Positions 48,149 through 59,728 of a stretch of 64,000 nt of DNA are shown piece by piece. Under the pieces are notes generated by a model. The model worked only from the letters and a program-made list of their open reading frames with translations, did not search any database and was not told where the DNA came from. Numbering within the stretch: the first letter of the stretch is position 1; each line of letters begins with the position of its first letter. The DNA comes from Gordonia terrae (GTDB lineage Bacteria > Actinomycetota > Actinomycetes > Mycobacteriales > Mycobacteriaceae). The stretch is from positions 2,728,001-2,792,000 of the forward strand of contig NZ_CP016594.1 of assembly GCF_001698225.1 (NCBI RefSeq). The letters are read 5' to 3'. A program made the translations under genes and the position numbers.

Positions 48149-48994
48149 ATGCTGCGAGTGGCCGTACCCAACAAGGGTGCGCTCTCCGAATCCGCGTCGG
48201 CCATCCTCTCCGAGGCCGGATACCGCCGCCGGACCGACGCCAAGGACCTGACGGTCCTCGACAACAACAACGACGTCGAGTTCTTCTTCCTCCGCCCCAA
48301 GGACATCGCGATCTACGTCGCATCCGGCCGCCTGGATCTGGGCATCACCGGGCGCGACCTCGCCCGGGACTCGGGCGCCGAGGTCTCCGAGCAGCTGGCG
48401 ATGGGCTTCGGCTCGTCGACCTTCCGCTACGCGGCGCCCGCCGACCAGCAGTGGAGCGTGGCCGATCTCGCGGGCAAACGCATCGCCACGTCCTACCCGA
48501 ACCTCGTGCGTGCGGATCTGGCCGGACACGGCATCACCGCCGACATCATCCGGCTCGACGGTGCGGTCGAGATCTCGATCCAACTCGGTGTCGCCGACGC
48601 GATCGCCGATGTCGTCGGCTCCGGCCGCACGCTGCGTCAGCACGATCTGGCCGCGTTCGGGGAGTCGCTGTGCGATTCCGAGGCGGTGCTGATCTCCCGT
48701 CGCGACGCCGACCTCACCAAGGCCGAACGCCAGTTCGTCGCCCGGGTGCAGGGCGTCGTGTTCGGACAGCAGTACGTGATGATCGACTACGACTGCCCCC
48801 GTTCACTTCTCGACCGGGCATCGCTGCTCACCCCGGGTCTCGAGTCGCCGACCGTGGCACCGATGGCCGACCCGGACTGGGTCGCCGTCCGCGCGATGGT
48901 GCCCCGCAAGGATCACCAGAACCTGATGGACGAGCTGTCCGAGCTGGGCGCGAAGGCAATCCTGGCGACCGACATCCGCTCCTGCCGGTTCTGA
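48149..48994 (+). CDS. hisG: ATP phosphoribosyltransferase, long form
   Basis: 281 residues, first committed step of histidine synthesis. It begins [15 protein letters not shown], contains [17 protein letters not shown] and the PRPP/phosphate loop around ASGRLDLG and [14 protein letters not shown], and carries the ~70-residue C-terminal ACT-like regulatory domain (about 212-281) that defines the long, HisZ-independent form. Histidine feedback is expected through that domain. Ends 1 bp from the convergent thioesterase gene. Confidence 0.96.
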   Translation: MLRVAVPNKGALSESASAILSEAGYRRRTDAKDLTVLDNNNDVEFFFLRPKDIAIYVASGRLDLGITGRDLARDSGAEVSEQLAMGFGSSTFRYAAPADQQWSVADLAGKRIATSYPNLVRADLAGHGITADIIRLDGAVEISIQLGVADAIADVVGSGRTLRQHDLAAFGESLCDSEAVLISRRDADLTKAERQFVARVQGVVFGQQYVMIDYDCPRSLLDRASLLTPGLESPTVAPMADPDWVAVRAMVPRKDHQNLMDELSELGAKAILATDIRSCRF

Positions 48995-48995
48995 G

Positions 48996-49847
48996 CTACG
49001 GCACCGCGCTGAGCATCACAGTCTGGGCCGACCGGCCGATGTGCCCGGAGGCGTCGTAGAGGTCGGCGAAGGTGCTGCCGAATCCGTCCGGGCCGGTGAT
49101 CATGTGGGCGTCGATGCCGACCCACGGTCCGCTCGGGACGCGCGTCAGGTGCACGGTGGTGTCGGTGTTCATCCAGGTCCACCGATTCGGCCGAAGCCGG
49201 GTTCCCAGCCCGTTGGCGACGTCGATGACGGTGAACATCGACTCGAGGTCCGCGATCTTCTCGTCGGCGACGAGCGGGATCGCCGGCCGTAGCCACACCG
49301 CGGGAGTCGTCCCGTTGCGTCCCTCGACCCGGATCGACTCGACGGTTCCGATGAACCCCAGCGTGCCCCAGTCGACCGCCTCGCCGCTGTCGTCGGAGAA
49401 ACCGATCAACGCCTTCGACTCGTCCGGTTCGGGGGTCAGGGGAGCGGGACCGTTGGCGATCTCGGCGGTGTCGGCGACGCGCAGACGCCAACCCACCGAT
49501 CGTGCGGCGGCGCGGAACGTCCCGTCGGCCTGCTGAACCTGCAGTTCGGTCTCCACGAGGCTGATCTGGCGGCCGGGTCGTACGACCCGGGCGGACACCC
49601 GGTTGACGCCCAACCCGACCGGGCCGAGGATCTCGGTGGTCACCCTCGTGAAGTGCTGGGCCGGGTCGGGCTCGCACCGCAGCAGCGACCGCATCAGGAG
49701 GGCCGACGGGGGACCGCCGTGCTGCATGGTCGGCGACCACACGCTCAGCGTGGCGTCGGTCGGGCGGAAGTACTCGAAGTCGTGCTCGGAGTCAGACCTC
49801 GCAGCATCCGACGGGCCGTCGATGGGTTCGTAGTACGAGTTCTCCAC
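48996..49847 (-). CDS. Thioesterase family protein
   Basis: 283 residues, tandem hot-dog fold as in TesB-like acyl-CoA thioesterases. Seen: FRPTDATLSVWSP, TMQHGGPPSALLMR, RVSARVVRPGRQISLVETELQ, and WTWMNTDTTVHLTR. GTG 49847 lies 6 nt after TAGAGT (49854-49859, minus strand). It probably acts on acyl-CoA in lipid metabolism; substrate not predictable. Confidence 0.85.
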   Translation of the reverse strand: MENSYYEPIDGPSDAARSDSEHDFEYFRPTDATLSVWSPTMQHGGPPSALLMRSLLRCEPDPAQHFTRVTTEILGPVGLGVNRVSARVVRPGRQISLVETELQVQQADGTFRAAARSVGWRLRVADTAEIANGPAPLTPEPDESKALIGFSDDSGEAVDWGTLGFIGTVESIRVEGRNGTTPAVWLRPAIPLVADEKIADLESMFTVIDVANGLGTRLRPNRWTWMNTDTTVHLTRVPSGPWVGIDAHMITGPDGFGSTFADLYDASGHIGRSAQTVMLSAVP

Positions 49848-49916
49848 CCGGCCACTCTATGGCCATCGACATAGTCGTCCGGTGCGGGGGCACGCCGACG
49901 GGCTGCCGGCGTGGGA

Positions 49917-50816
49917 TCAGGCCGCGAATCCCGGCGGCGGGCCCGGGTACGGCGGGACCTCACCGCCGAACTCGGGACAGCGGGCGTGGTGCTCGCAGAA
50001 CTTGCACAGCCAGGACTTCTTCGGTCGAAAATCGCCGGACGTCACGGCCGCGCGGATCGCCTGCCAGATCGCGCGCAGGGTGCGCTCGAAGCGGAGCAGT
50101 TCGTCGTGGTCCGGGCGATAGATCAGCTGCTGCCCGTCGGAGAGGTACATCAGTTGCAGGCGGGCCGGCACCACCCCGCGGGTGCGCAGGATCGCGAGCG
50201 CATAGAACTTCATCTGGAACAGCGCCTTGGCCTCGTAGGCCTCGCCCGGGGATCGTCCGGTCTTGTAGTCGACGACCCGGATCTCGCCGGTCGGCGCGAC
50301 GTCGATGCGATCTATGAAGCCGCGCATCAGCATGTCGTCGGCGTCGATCTCGACGTGTTCCTCCACCGCGTCGGCGTCGAACGCGGTGGGGTTCTCCATC
50401 GTGTAGTAGGTGGCGATCAGCTTGTACGCGTCGGCGAGGAAGGCCTCCTGCCCGCCCTCACCGATCACCTTCGCCAGGTCCGGGTCACCCTCGCACAGTG
50501 CGGCCCAGGCTCCCTCGACCAGGAGCTCGGCGGAGTCCTGGGTGCGGAGTTCGGCCGGGAGGTCGAACAGGTTCTCCAGCGCCGCGTGCACCACGGTGCC
50601 CCGGGTCTGCGCGGCCGTGGGTGTCTCCGGGAACCGGTCGATCGCGCGGTACCGATAGAGCAGGGGGCACTGCTTGAAGTCCGCGGCGCGGGACGGGGAC
50701 AGCGCCAGCGGCCGCCCGACGATGCCGCGCCCGCCGGTGCCCTGGGAATCCGGGCCGGGCACCCCGGCTGGGGTTGTGCTGGTCGAGGTGTCCCCGACAC
50801 CGGTCATCGTGCTCAC
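49917..50816 (-). CDS. RecB-family PD-(D/E)XK nuclease with Fe-S cysteines
   Basis: 299 residues. The nuclease core is GFIDRIDVAPTGEIRVVDYKTG (Asp...Asp-x-Lys). A first Cys near residue 47 (DFKQCPLLYRYR) and three C-terminal Cys (WLCKFCEHHARC) match the four-cysteine [4Fe-4S] nuclease of Cas4/AddB relatives. GTG 50816 (TACCCT at 7 nt) is preferred; ATG 50807 with AAGGG is possible. Corresponds to Rv2119; divergent from trmI. Presumed DNA processing. Confidence 0.88.
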   Translation of the reverse strand: MSTMTGVGDTSTSTTPAGVPGPDSQGTGGRGIVGRPLALSPSRAADFKQCPLLYRYRAIDRFPETPTAAQTRGTVVHAALENLFDLPAELRTQDSAELLVEGAWAALCEGDPDLAKVIGEGGQEAFLADAYKLIATYYTMENPTAFDADAVEEHVEIDADDMLMRGFIDRIDVAPTGEIRVVDYKTGRSPGEAYEAKALFQMKFYALAILRTRGVVPARLQLMYLSDGQQLIYRPDHDELLRFERTLRAIWQAIRAAVTSGDFRPKKSWLCKFCEHHARCPEFGGEVPPYPGPPPGFAA

Positions 50817-50937
50817 CCTTCGCAGGGTAGGCGCCGGCCCCGACAGGCCGGCGCCCCGACACTCGGGTCGCACGGGACCGCGTCTCCGACCGCGCGACGG
50901 GTGACACGAGGCGGGTCGGACCCACCTGGTCGGGTAA

Positions 50938-51837
<900 letters not shown>

Positions 51838-52016
51838 CCCCGTCCGAGGTCGCGGTGAAACATCGCGAATACGTTGCGAAGACGCACATTTAACACACCG
51901 TCAACACCGGCGATTGCGCGGCAGACGGCGATTCCGCGTCGCGGCCGGTAGCGTAGGGATACGGCGCGAGCATTCCGATCGAGGGATCGGGTGATTGCCG
52001 GCGAGAGGAGTCAGCA

Positions 52017-53834
52017 ATGACCGAATCTGACCGCCACGACGCACTGGGGGACCGCGGGGTTCCCGAGAGCGCCAGTGCATCCGACGAGGGCTTCGTACCC
52101 GCCTACACTCCGCCCCCGCCGCGGAGCGGCTCCGAGTCGCCGCTGTCGCGGAGCGGCTCGGACTCGTCTGCGCGCGGCGCAGCCGACCGGCCGGCCGGGG
52201 ACCTCCAGGAGCGAGTGGACAGTCTCACCGCACGCAACGCGAAGCTGCTCGACACTCTCAAGGAAGCCCGACAGCAACTCATCGCCCTGCGCGAAGAGGT
52301 CGACCGGCTCGGTCAGCCGCCGAGCGGCTACGGCGTACTGCTGGACGTGCATCCAGACGCCACCGTCGACGTGTTCACCTCCGGCCGCAAGATGCGGCTC
52401 ACCTGTTCGCCGAACATCGACACCGAGACGCTGACCAAGGGCCAGACCCTGCGCCTGAACGAGGCGCTGACCATCGTCGAGGCCTGCGAGTTCGACACCG
52501 TCGGCGAGATCAGCACGCTGCGCGAGGTGCTCGGCGACGGCAAGCGCGCCCTGGTCGTCGGTCACGCCGACGAGGAGCGGGTGGTCTGGCTGGCCGAGCC
52601 GCTCCTGGGCGAGGTCGACGGAGAGGACGGCCTGCGCCGCAAGCTGCGTCCCGGTGACTCGCTGCTCATCGACACCAAGGCCGGTTTCGCGTTCGAGCGG
52701 GTGCCCAAGGCCGAGGTCGAGGACCTCGTCCTCGAAGAGGTCCCCGACGTCGGATACGAGGACATCGGTGGTCTGGGTCGTCAGATCGAGCAGATCCGCG
52801 ACGCCGTCGAACTGCCGTTCCTGCACAAGGACCTGTTCCGCGACTACCAGCTGCGTCCGCCGAAGGGTGTGCTGCTCTACGGTCCGCCCGGGTGTGGCAA
52901 GACACTCATCGCCAAGGCCGTGGCCAACTCCCTGGCGAAGAAGATCGCGCAGGTGCGCGGCGACGACGCCAAGGAGGCGAAGTCGTACTTCCTCAACATC
53001 AAGGGCCCCGAACTGCTCAACAAGTTTGTCGGTGAGACCGAACGCCACATCCGGCTGATCTTCCAGCGGGCGCGTGAGAAGGCCTCCGAGGGCACTCCGG
53101 TCATCGTCTTCTTCGACGAGATGGACTCGATCTTCCGCACGCGCGGGTCGGGTGTCTCCTCCGATGTGGAAACGACCGTCGTCCCGCAGCTGCTCAGCGA
53201 GATCGACGGCGTCGAGGGTCTCGAGAACGTCATCGTGATCGGTGCGTCGAACCGCGAGGACATGATCGACCCGGCCATCCTGCGCCCGGGCCGTCTCGAC
53301 GTGAAGATCAAGATCGAGCGTCCCGACGCCGAGTCGGCGATCGACATCTTCTCCAAGTACCTCACCGAGGAGCTGCCCATCCACGCCGACGACATCGGCG
53401 AGTTCGGCGGTGACCGGACGGCCTGCGTCAACGCGATGATCGAGAAGGTCGTCGAGCGGATGTACGCCGAGAGCGAGGACAACCGGTTCCTCGAGGTGAC
53501 GTACGCCAACGGCGACAAAGAGATCATGTACTTCAAGGACTTCAACTCCGGCGCGATGATCCAGAACGTCGTCGACCGGGCCAAGAAGTACGCGATCAAG
53601 TCGCAACTCGACACGGGTGCACCGGGTCTGCGCGTCCAGCATCTCTTCGATTCGATCCTCGACGAGTTCGCAGAGAACGAGGACCTGCCCAACACGACCA
53701 ACCCCGACGACTGGGCCCGGATCTCGGGCAAGAAGGGTGAGCGGATCGTCTACATCCGCACGCTGGTCACGGGCAAGAGCGCGGGCGCGAGCCGGGCCAT
53801 CGACACCGAGACCAACACAGGCCAGTACCTGTAG
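52017..53834 (+). CDS. arc: Proteasome-associated AAA+ ATPase (ARC/Mpa)
   Basis: 605 residues. It captures pupylated proteins with an N-terminal coiled coil (about 60-105), threads them through two OB domains and a AAA+ ring, and docks on the 20S core. Walker A GPPGCGKT (about 290) and Walker [13 protein letters not shown] (about 362) are intact, and the C-terminus ends GQYL, the penultimate Tyr motif needed to open the proteasome gate. GAGGAG precedes ATG at about 6 nt. Corresponds to Rv2115c. Confidence 0.97.
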   Translation: MTESDRHDALGDRGVPESASASDEGFVPAYTPPPPRSGSESPLSRSGSDSSARGAADRPAGDLQERVDSLTARNAKLLDTLKEARQQLIALREEVDRLGQPPSGYGVLLDVHPDATVDVFTSGRKMRLTCSPNIDTETLTKGQTLRLNEALTIVEACEFDTVGEISTLREVLGDGKRALVVGHADEERVVWLAEPLLGEVDGEDGLRRKLRPGDSLLIDTKAGFAFERVPKAEVEDLVLEEVPDVGYEDIGGLGRQIEQIRDAVELPFLHKDLFRDYQLRPPKGVLLYGPPGCGKTLIAKAVANSLAKKIAQVRGDDAKEAKSYFLNIKGPELLNKFVGETERHIRLIFQRAREKASEGTPVIVFFDEMDSIFRTRGSGVSSDVETTVVPQLLSEIDGVEGLENVIVIGASNREDMIDPAILRPGRLDVKIKIERPDAESAIDIFSKYLTEELPIHADDIGEFGGDRTACVNAMIEKVVERMYAESEDNRFLEVTYANGDKEIMYFKDFNSGAMIQNVVDRAKKYAIKSQLDTGAPGLRVQHLFDSILDEFAENEDLPNTTNPDDWARISGKKGERIVYIRTLVTGKSAGASRAIDTETNTGQYL

Positions 53835-53850
53835 CGACAGACGACTCCGC

Positions 53851-53891
53851 CGAGCAGACAGCCGACTCCCACGGGGTCGGCTGTCTGCTCG
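53851..53891 (+). terminator. 16-bp hairpin after arc
   Basis: CGAGCAGACAGCCGAC (53851-53866) pairs with GTCGGCTGTCTGCTCG (53876-53891) over a 9-nt loop that itself contains CCC/GGG. It lies 17 bp after the arc stop, and no T-tract follows. Confidence 0.8.
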
Positions 53892-53936
53892 ACAGAACGG
53901 CGTGAACAGCCTCTTCACGCACTAGAGTTGTCGGCG

Positions 53937-56510
53937 ATGAACAGCACATCGATGACGCGTGGACGGGTGATCGTCGACGGTGGGGCACCGCACACACTGG
54001 GCGGGTCCCGCCGCGTCACCCTGGGCCGGGAACCCGACAACGACATCGTGATCAACCATCCGATGGTGTCGCGTCGACATCTCGCCATCGAGTGGCGCGG
54101 GGCGGCCTGGTGTCTGGTGGACATCGGCAGCACGAACGGCTTCTTCGTCAACGGTCAGCGGATGGCCGAGTTCATGGTGGCGGGCTCGATGCAGGTGCGC
54201 CTCGGAGACGTGAACACCGGTCCGGTGGTCGATCTCGTGGTCGACGTGCCCGTACCCGGTGGGCGGGCCCCCTCGAGTGGGCCCAATCCGGGCATGCCGC
54301 CCCGGCCGGTTCCGCCGGGCTCGCGCCCGATGCCCTCGGGTCAGCCGCCGTCGGGTCCGCGCTCGGCGGGCTTCCCTGGGACCGGAGTGCCGGCCTCCGG
54401 CCAGATGCCGGCGCGCGCACCCGGCGGTTACGATCGCGCCGGAAGCGGGCGGCAGTTCGGCGGCCTGGATCCGATGCCGCAGGAAGTGCTGAACGCGCCG
54501 CACCTGCAGGCGCTGCAGCAGAACGTGTCCGCGGTGTACCGGTTGCCCGGTGCGCCGACTCCGCCGGAGCGCGAGTCGATCTCACTGCGCGGCGTCCAGC
54601 GCATCGGACGCACCCCCGACAACGACATCGTGGTCAGCGACGTGCTCGCGTCTCGGCACCACGCCCAGGTGTCGAGCCGCGGGTCCGCCCTCGTGATCGA
54701 GGATCTCGGCAGCGTCAACGGGACCTTCGTCAACGGCCGGCGGGTGTCGAGCGCGCCCCTGACCGACGGTGACGTCGTCACGATCGGCAACAGCGACTTC
54801 GTGGTGTCCGGCGGCACCCTGATGCGCGGGCAGGAAAGTGCCGCGGTCGCCGACGGCCTGCACGTCCACGGGGTGAGCCTCGTCGTCGACGGCGGCAAGC
54901 GCCTGCTGGCCGATGTCGACTTCAGCGCCAGTCCCGGCACGTTGACCGCGGTGATCGGTCCCTCGGGCGCGGGCAAGTCGACGGTGTCGAAGATCGCGGC
55001 CGGACTCAATTCCCCGACAAGTGGTCTGGTCACCTTCGAGAGCCGCAACGTCCATGCCGAGTACGACGCGCTGCGCACCCGCATCGGGATGGTGCCGCAG
55101 AAAGACGTGCTGCACCACAAGCTCACGCTCCGGCAGGCGTTGCGTTACGCCGCCGAGCTGCGTCTGCCGCCCGACCTCTCGAAGGCCGACCGGGACCGGG
55201 TCATCGACGGGGTGCTCAGCGAACTCCAGCTGACCGAACACGTCGACACCCGGGTGGAGAAGTTGTCCGGCGGCCAGCAGAAGCGGGCGTCGGTGGCGAT
55301 GGAGTTGCTGACCGGCCCGTCGCTGCTGATCCTCGACGAGCCGACCTCCGGTCTCGATCCCGCGCTCGATCGTCAGGTGATGGCAACACTCCGGCGGCTC
55401 GCCGACGCCGGACGCGTCGTTCTCGTGGTCACCCACTCACTGACCTACCTGTCCATGTGCGACCAGGTGCTGCTGCTCGCACCCGGCGGCAAGACCTCGT
55501 TCTGCGGCCCACCCGCGCAGGTGCAGGGCGAGATGGGAACTTCCGACTGGGCCGAGATCTTCGCCTTCGTCGCCGACCAGCCGGACACGGCGCACATGCG
55601 GTATCTGGACCGGCATCGCCGTGCACCGAATCCGCCACCGCCGCAGCGTCCGCCGGGGCCGCCGATCCCGGTGCCGCACACGAGTTTCACCCGCCAGTCG
55701 TCGACCATCGCCCGACGGCAGGTGCGGCTGATCTTCGCCGACGTCGGGTACCTGGTCTTCCTCGTGTTGCTGCCCGTGGTGCTGGGGTTGCTGACTCTGG
55801 TGATCCCGGGTTCGAGCGGATTCGCGCGCCTCGAGGTGATCCCCAACGCGCCGCCACCGAAGGACGGTGCGGAGGCGATCCAGATCCTGGTCGTACTGGT
55901 CGTCGGTGCCGCGTTCATGGGAGCCGCGCTGACCGTGCGCGATCTGGTCGGTGAGCGCGACATCTTCGAACGTGAGCGTGCCGTCGGATTGCGCCCGGGC
56001 GCATACCTGTTCGCGAAGATCGCCGTGTTCTTCGTCGCCGCCGTGCTGCAGACGATCATCATGGTCGGCATCACCTTCGCCGGCCGTGGGCTGCCCGACT
56101 TCGGCGGCCCGATCCTGCCGCCGCCGCTCGCGCTGCTCGTCGCGGTGTCCGTGCTGGCCTGTGTGAGCACCCTCGTCGGACTCGCCATCTCCTCTGCGGT
56201 CAAGTCCAACGAGCAGGTCATGCCGCCACTGGTCATCGTCGTCATGGTCCAGCTGGTGTTCTGCGGCGGTCTGTTCAAGCTCGACGGCATCGGACTCGAG
56301 CAGCTGTCGTGGATCTTCCCGTCGTTCTGGGGTTATGTGGCCGCAGCCGGCAGCGTCGACCTGTACACCATCAACGTCGCCGCCCCGCAGCGGATCACGC
56401 TGTGGGAGACCTCGGTCGCGCACACCGCGCTGGCCTACGGCGTGCTCGCGGTGATCAGCGCCCTCCTGCTCGCCTTCACCTATTCGCGTCTGCGACTCAA
56501 GAAGCGCTGA
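53937..56510 (+). CDS. Double-FHA ABC transporter (Rv1747-like)
   Basis: 857 residues: FHA1 (~25-95, with LGREPDNDIVINHP and STNGFFVNG), a Pro/Gly/Ser-rich linker (~105-180), FHA2 (~215-290, RIGRTPDNDIVVSD, SVNGTFVNGRR), an ABC ATPase (Walker A GPSGAGKST ~340, signature LSGGQQKR ~442, Walker B LLILDEPTSG ~463), then about six membrane segments of the ABC-2 type (~595-855). FHA domains bind phosphothreonine, so kinase control is expected; the M. tuberculosis homologue is bound by PknF. No kinase gene is nearby. ATG follows TAGAGT by 8 nt. Exported substrate unknown. Confidence 0.92.
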   Translation: MNSTSMTRGRVIVDGGAPHTLGGSRRVTLGREPDNDIVINHPMVSRRHLAIEWRGAAWCLVDIGSTNGFFVNGQRMAEFMVAGSMQVRLGDVNTGPVVDLVVDVPVPGGRAPSSGPNPGMPPRPVPPGSRPMPSGQPPSGPRSAGFPGTGVPASGQMPARAPGGYDRAGSGRQFGGLDPMPQEVLNAPHLQALQQNVSAVYRLPGAPTPPERESISLRGVQRIGRTPDNDIVVSDVLASRHHAQVSSRGSALVIEDLGSVNGTFVNGRRVSSAPLTDGDVVTIGNSDFVVSGGTLMRGQESAAVADGLHVHGVSLVVDGGKRLLADVDFSASPGTLTAVIGPSGAGKSTVSKIAAGLNSPTSGLVTFESRNVHAEYDALRTRIGMVPQKDVLHHKLTLRQALRYAAELRLPPDLSKADRDRVIDGVLSELQLTEHVDTRVEKLSGGQQKRASVAMELLTGPSLLILDEPTSGLDPALDRQVMATLRRLADAGRVVLVVTHSLTYLSMCDQVLLLAPGGKTSFCGPPAQVQGEMGTSDWAEIFAFVADQPDTAHMRYLDRHRRAPNPPPPQRPPGPPIPVPHTSFTRQSSTIARRQVRLIFADVGYLVFLVLLPVVLGLLTLVIPGSSGFARLEVIPNAPPPKDGAEAIQILVVLVVGAAFMGAALTVRDLVGERDIFERERAVGLRPGAYLFAKIAVFFVAAVLQTIIMVGITFAGRGLPDFGGPILPPPLALLVAVSVLACVSTLVGLAISSAVKSNEQVMPPLVIVVMVQLVFCGGLFKLDGIGLEQLSWIFPSFWGYVAAAGSVDLYTINVAAPQRITLWETSVAHTALAYGVLAVISALLLAFTYSRLRLKKR

Positions 56511-56551
56511 CGAGACCCATCGCCGGGCTCCAACCAGTGGGGGCGGCTGAC

Positions 56552-56977
56552 TCACGCGTCTCGCAGGATCGCGCTGAGCACTTCTCGTTCGTCGTCGAAC
56601 CGATCGGGGAGCGGCGCATGGCTGTGGGATGCCGGTTCCACCCGGATGTCTTCTAGTCGACGCTGCCGACCGCGGTGCCGGATCGAGGCACCCTGGGCGG
56701 CGAGCACATTCGTCACCCAGTCCGACCCGGCGCCGTAGTTAAGGACCACCCAGAACCCCTCACCCGACACGTTGGCCATGACCGGTGTCCGGTAGTGACG
56801 TCCGCTGCGACGGCCCACGTGCTCGACGACCGCCATCCCCGCCACGCGCCCGGCCCAGAGCAGCACGATCGGGTTGGTCACGTGCTTGTTGAGCACCGCG
56901 ACCAGCCGCATGCGTCGCTCACCGAGCTTCGAGGCGATCTGCGACGCCGTCCTCGCGACCGTCGACGACACGGACAT
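56552..56977 (-). CDS. Deazaflavin-dependent nitroreductase-like protein (Ddn family)
   Basis: 141 residues, split beta-barrel of the F420H2-dependent Ddn/FDOR-B type: VVEHVGRRSGRHYRTPVMANV and WVVLNYGAGSDWVTNVLAAQG are the usual cofactor-binding strands. These enzymes reduce quinones or nitro compounds with F420H2. GGGAGG precedes ATG at about 5 nt. A CACTGG-N10-CCAGTG palindrome (56991-57012) lies upstream of it. Confidence 0.88.
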   Translation of the reverse strand: MSVSSTVARTASQIASKLGERRMRLVAVLNKHVTNPIVLLWAGRVAGMAVVEHVGRRSGRHYRTPVMANVSGEGFWVVLNYGAGSDWVTNVLAAQGASIRHRGRQRRLEDIRVEPASHSHAPLPDRFDDEREVLSAILRDA

Positions 56978-57063
56978 CCGGCCCTCCCGTCACTGGCAAC
57001 GTTCGACCAGTGTGGCGCGGCGAGGGCGGCGACGGCATCCGGGAAGACCCTGAAATCGTGAGC

Positions 57064-59661
57064 TCACCCGGTCGTCGTCGGGAACCGCACGAAGCCGAGT
57101 TCGGACTCGGACGACAGCTGCGGATGACGCGGCAGAACCCGGACGGTGTAACCGAGATGGCCGGACGCCGACGGCGGCACGAGTGCGGTGAACACCACCC
57201 GGTCCGACGCGTCGCGGTCGGCTTCGGGCGTCATGGCGGTGAACGTCGGATCGAGGATGTCGCCGTCATCGCCGACCCTGCCGAGCACGACCTGTACCGT
57301 CACCGACTCGGGAGCCAGGTCGCCGAGTGCGACATGAGCCGTGACGTGCAGACCATCCGCGCGCCTCTCGTCCTCGACACCGGCGACGAGGACCGAGGAC
57401 CACCCCGTCTCCAATGCCCGGCGGTAGGCCGCGAGGTCGCGTGCCCCCGCGTAGGAGTCGGCGCACGCGGACTCGTAGGACCGGGCGGCCGGGCAGTAGA
57501 GCTCGGTGGTGTAGTCGCGGACCATTCGTGACGCCAACACCCGCGGCCCGAGTCGAGTGAGTGTGTGCCGCATCATCTCCACCCACCGGCGGGGTACACC
57601 GTCGCCGTCGCGGCGGTAGAACAGCGGGATCACCGTCTCCTCCAAGAGCGTGTACAACGCCTGCGCCTCGAGATCGTCGCGGCGGTGCTCGTCGGCGATG
57701 CCCTCCGCCGACGGGATGGCCCAGCCGTTCTCGCCGTCGGCCATCTCGTCCCACCAGCCGTCGAGGATCGACAGGTTGAGTCCGCCGTTGAGCGCCGACT
57801 TCATCCCCGACGTCCCGCAGGCCTCCATCGGCCGTACCGGATTGTTCAGCCACACATCACAACCCGCGTAGATCGCGCGCGCCATCGAGATGTCGTAGTC
57901 GGGGAGGAACACGATCCGGTCGCGCAGTTCCGGGTCCTCGGTGAACCGCACGACCTGCTGGATCAGCGACTTGCCGCCGTCGTCGGCGGGATGCGCCTTT
58001 CCCGCGATGACGAGCTGTACCGGACGATCGGGGTCGGTGAGGATGGCGCGCATGCGCTCGGGATCGCGGAGCATCAGGGTGAGGCGTTTGTAGGTCGCCG
58101 CGCGCCGCGCGAAGCCGATCGTGAGCACACGCGGGTCGAACAGGTCGGCGGTCCAGCCCAGTTCGGCGTGGGTGAAGCCCCGTTCGAGGCCGCTCGCGAG
58201 CGCACGGCGGCGCACCTCGCCGACGAGCCTCGAGCGCAACTCCTCGTGTGTACGCCAGATGGTGTCGTCGGACAGGCCGGCGTACACGGCGGGCGCGGAA
58301 TCCTCGTCCCCGCCGGCGAAGTCGCGCCACTCCGGGGCCACCCAGGTCGGTCCGTGCACACCGTTGGTGACCGCCCCGATGGGGACGTCGGCGGCGTCGA
58401 ATCCCGGCCAGAGGTCGGCGAACATCTCGCGACTCACCTCGCCGTGCAGCTGCGAGACCCCGTTGCTGCGCTGTCCGAGCCGAAAGCCCATGTGTGCCAT
58501 GTTGAACACGCCGGGGTCCGCCTCGTCGCCGAGTTCGGCGACCGTCGCCGCGCTCAGTCCCGGCAGCAGGCGGGACCGGCCGTCCGCGTCGGCGTCGAGG
58601 TATCGGGCGACGAGGTCGGCGGGGAACCGGTCGATACCGGCCGGGACCGGGGTGTGGGTCGTGAACACGTTCGACGCCCGGACCACCGCCTCCGCGGTGT
58701 CGAAGTCGAGCCCGCCCGCCACGAGTTCCCGGATGCGTTCGACACCGAGGAAGCCCGCGTGTCCCTCGTTCATGTGGAACACCGTCGGCTCGGCTCGGCC
58801 GGTGAGCCGCACGTACTCGCGGAGTGCGCGGACACCGCCGATGCCCAGCAGGATCTCCTGCGCGATGCGGTGTTCCTGGTCGCCGCCGTAGAGCCGGTCG
58901 GTCACCGCGCGCAGGACGGCGCCGTCGGGCTGGTCGTCGTTGTGGGCGATGTCGGAGTCGAGGAGCAGCAACGGGATTCGCCCCACGGTCGCGACCCACA
59001 CCTGTGCCGACAACGTGGCGCCACCGGGCATCGCCACCTCGATGATCACCGGGTCGGCGTCGCTGCCCGCGTCCCCGAGAAGCCTGAGCGGGAGTTCGTC
59101 GGGATCGTTGACCGGATACCGCTCGATCTGCCAGCCGTCGTGATCGAGGCCCTGGCGGAAGTACCCGGAGCGGTACAGCAATCCGACGCCGATCAGTGGC
59201 AGCCCGAGGTCGGAGGCCGCCTTGAGGTGATCGCCGGCGAGGATGCCGAGGCCGCCCGAGTAGATCGGCAGGACCTCGGAGACGCCGAACTCCATGGAGA
59301 AGTACGCGATTCCCGGCGGCACCACCCGGTCGGTGCCCGCATCGTCGCGCGCCGGTGATTCCGCCGCGTACCGCTGAAACCACTGCGGGGCGTCAAGATA
59401 CTGCCGGAGGTCGGCAGACGCGTCGGCCACCCGCGCGACGAAGTCCTCGTCGGAAGCCAGTTCGGTCAGTCGCGTCGGGTCGGCGTCGGCGAGGACCCGC
59501 AGCGGGTCGCCGGTCGAGGACCACAGCGCCGGGTCGATCGTCGCGAACAGTTCCTGGGTGGGGAGATGCCACGCCCAGCGCAGGTTGGAGGCCAGCGGCG
59601 CGAGGTCGGCGATCCGGTCGGGCAGCGGGACTCGAACGGTGAACCGGCGGAATGCTTTCAC
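57064..59661 (-). CDS. glgP: Alpha-glucan (glycogen) phosphorylase
   Basis: 865 residues, GT35 family; releases glucose-1-phosphate from glycogen. PLP-binding region [22 protein letters not shown] (Lys about 620), and [31 protein letters not shown] is the long-form N-terminal signature. The GTG 59661 start ([10 protein letters not shown]) is preferred over the upstream extension that enters the divergent dop promoter. Homologue Rv1328 sits elsewhere in M. tuberculosis; here it is between arc and dop. Confidence 0.95.
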   Translation of the reverse strand: MKAFRRFTVRVPLPDRIADLAPLASNLRWAWHLPTQELFATIDPALWSSTGDPLRVLADADPTRLTELASDEDFVARVADASADLRQYLDAPQWFQRYAAESPARDDAGTDRVVPPGIAYFSMEFGVSEVLPIYSGGLGILAGDHLKAASDLGLPLIGVGLLYRSGYFRQGLDHDGWQIERYPVNDPDELPLRLLGDAGSDADPVIIEVAMPGGATLSAQVWVATVGRIPLLLLDSDIAHNDDQPDGAVLRAVTDRLYGGDQEHRIAQEILLGIGGVRALREYVRLTGRAEPTVFHMNEGHAGFLGVERIRELVAGGLDFDTAEAVVRASNVFTTHTPVPAGIDRFPADLVARYLDADADGRSRLLPGLSAATVAELGDEADPGVFNMAHMGFRLGQRSNGVSQLHGEVSREMFADLWPGFDAADVPIGAVTNGVHGPTWVAPEWRDFAGGDEDSAPAVYAGLSDDTIWRTHEELRSRLVGEVRRRALASGLERGFTHAELGWTADLFDPRVLTIGFARRAATYKRLTLMLRDPERMRAILTDPDRPVQLVIAGKAHPADDGGKSLIQQVVRFTEDPELRDRIVFLPDYDISMARAIYAGCDVWLNNPVRPMEACGTSGMKSALNGGLNLSILDGWWDEMADGENGWAIPSAEGIADEHRRDDLEAQALYTLLEETVIPLFYRRDGDGVPRRWVEMMRHTLTRLGPRVLASRMVRDYTTELYCPAARSYESACADSYAGARDLAAYRRALETGWSSVLVAGVEDERRADGLHVTAHVALGDLAPESVTVQVVLGRVGDDGDILDPTFTAMTPEADRDASDRVVFTALVPPSASGHLGYTVRVLPRHPQLSSESELGFVRFPTTTG

Positions 59662-59716
59662 GGCGTCGACCGTACTGCGCACCTGCGGTGGTTGCGACCG
59701 GTGGCAAGTGAACATC

Positions 59717-59722
59717 TACCCT
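59717..59722 (+). promoter_or_regulatory. -10-like TACCCT before dop
   Basis: TACCCT ends 6 nt before the dop ATG and no Shine-Dalgarno is present, so a leaderless mRNA is likely. Confidence 0.5.
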
Positions 59723-59728
59723 CGAAGG

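Noticed and set aside
49917..50816. Cas4 of a CRISPR-Cas system
   Set aside because: The cysteine pattern is similar, but there is no array or other cas gene, and the gene is a conserved neighbour of trmI in actinobacteria.
52011..53918. 635-residue minus-strand frame opposite arc
   Set aside because: Entirely antisense to a well-defined AAA+ ATPase; composition typical of shadow frames.
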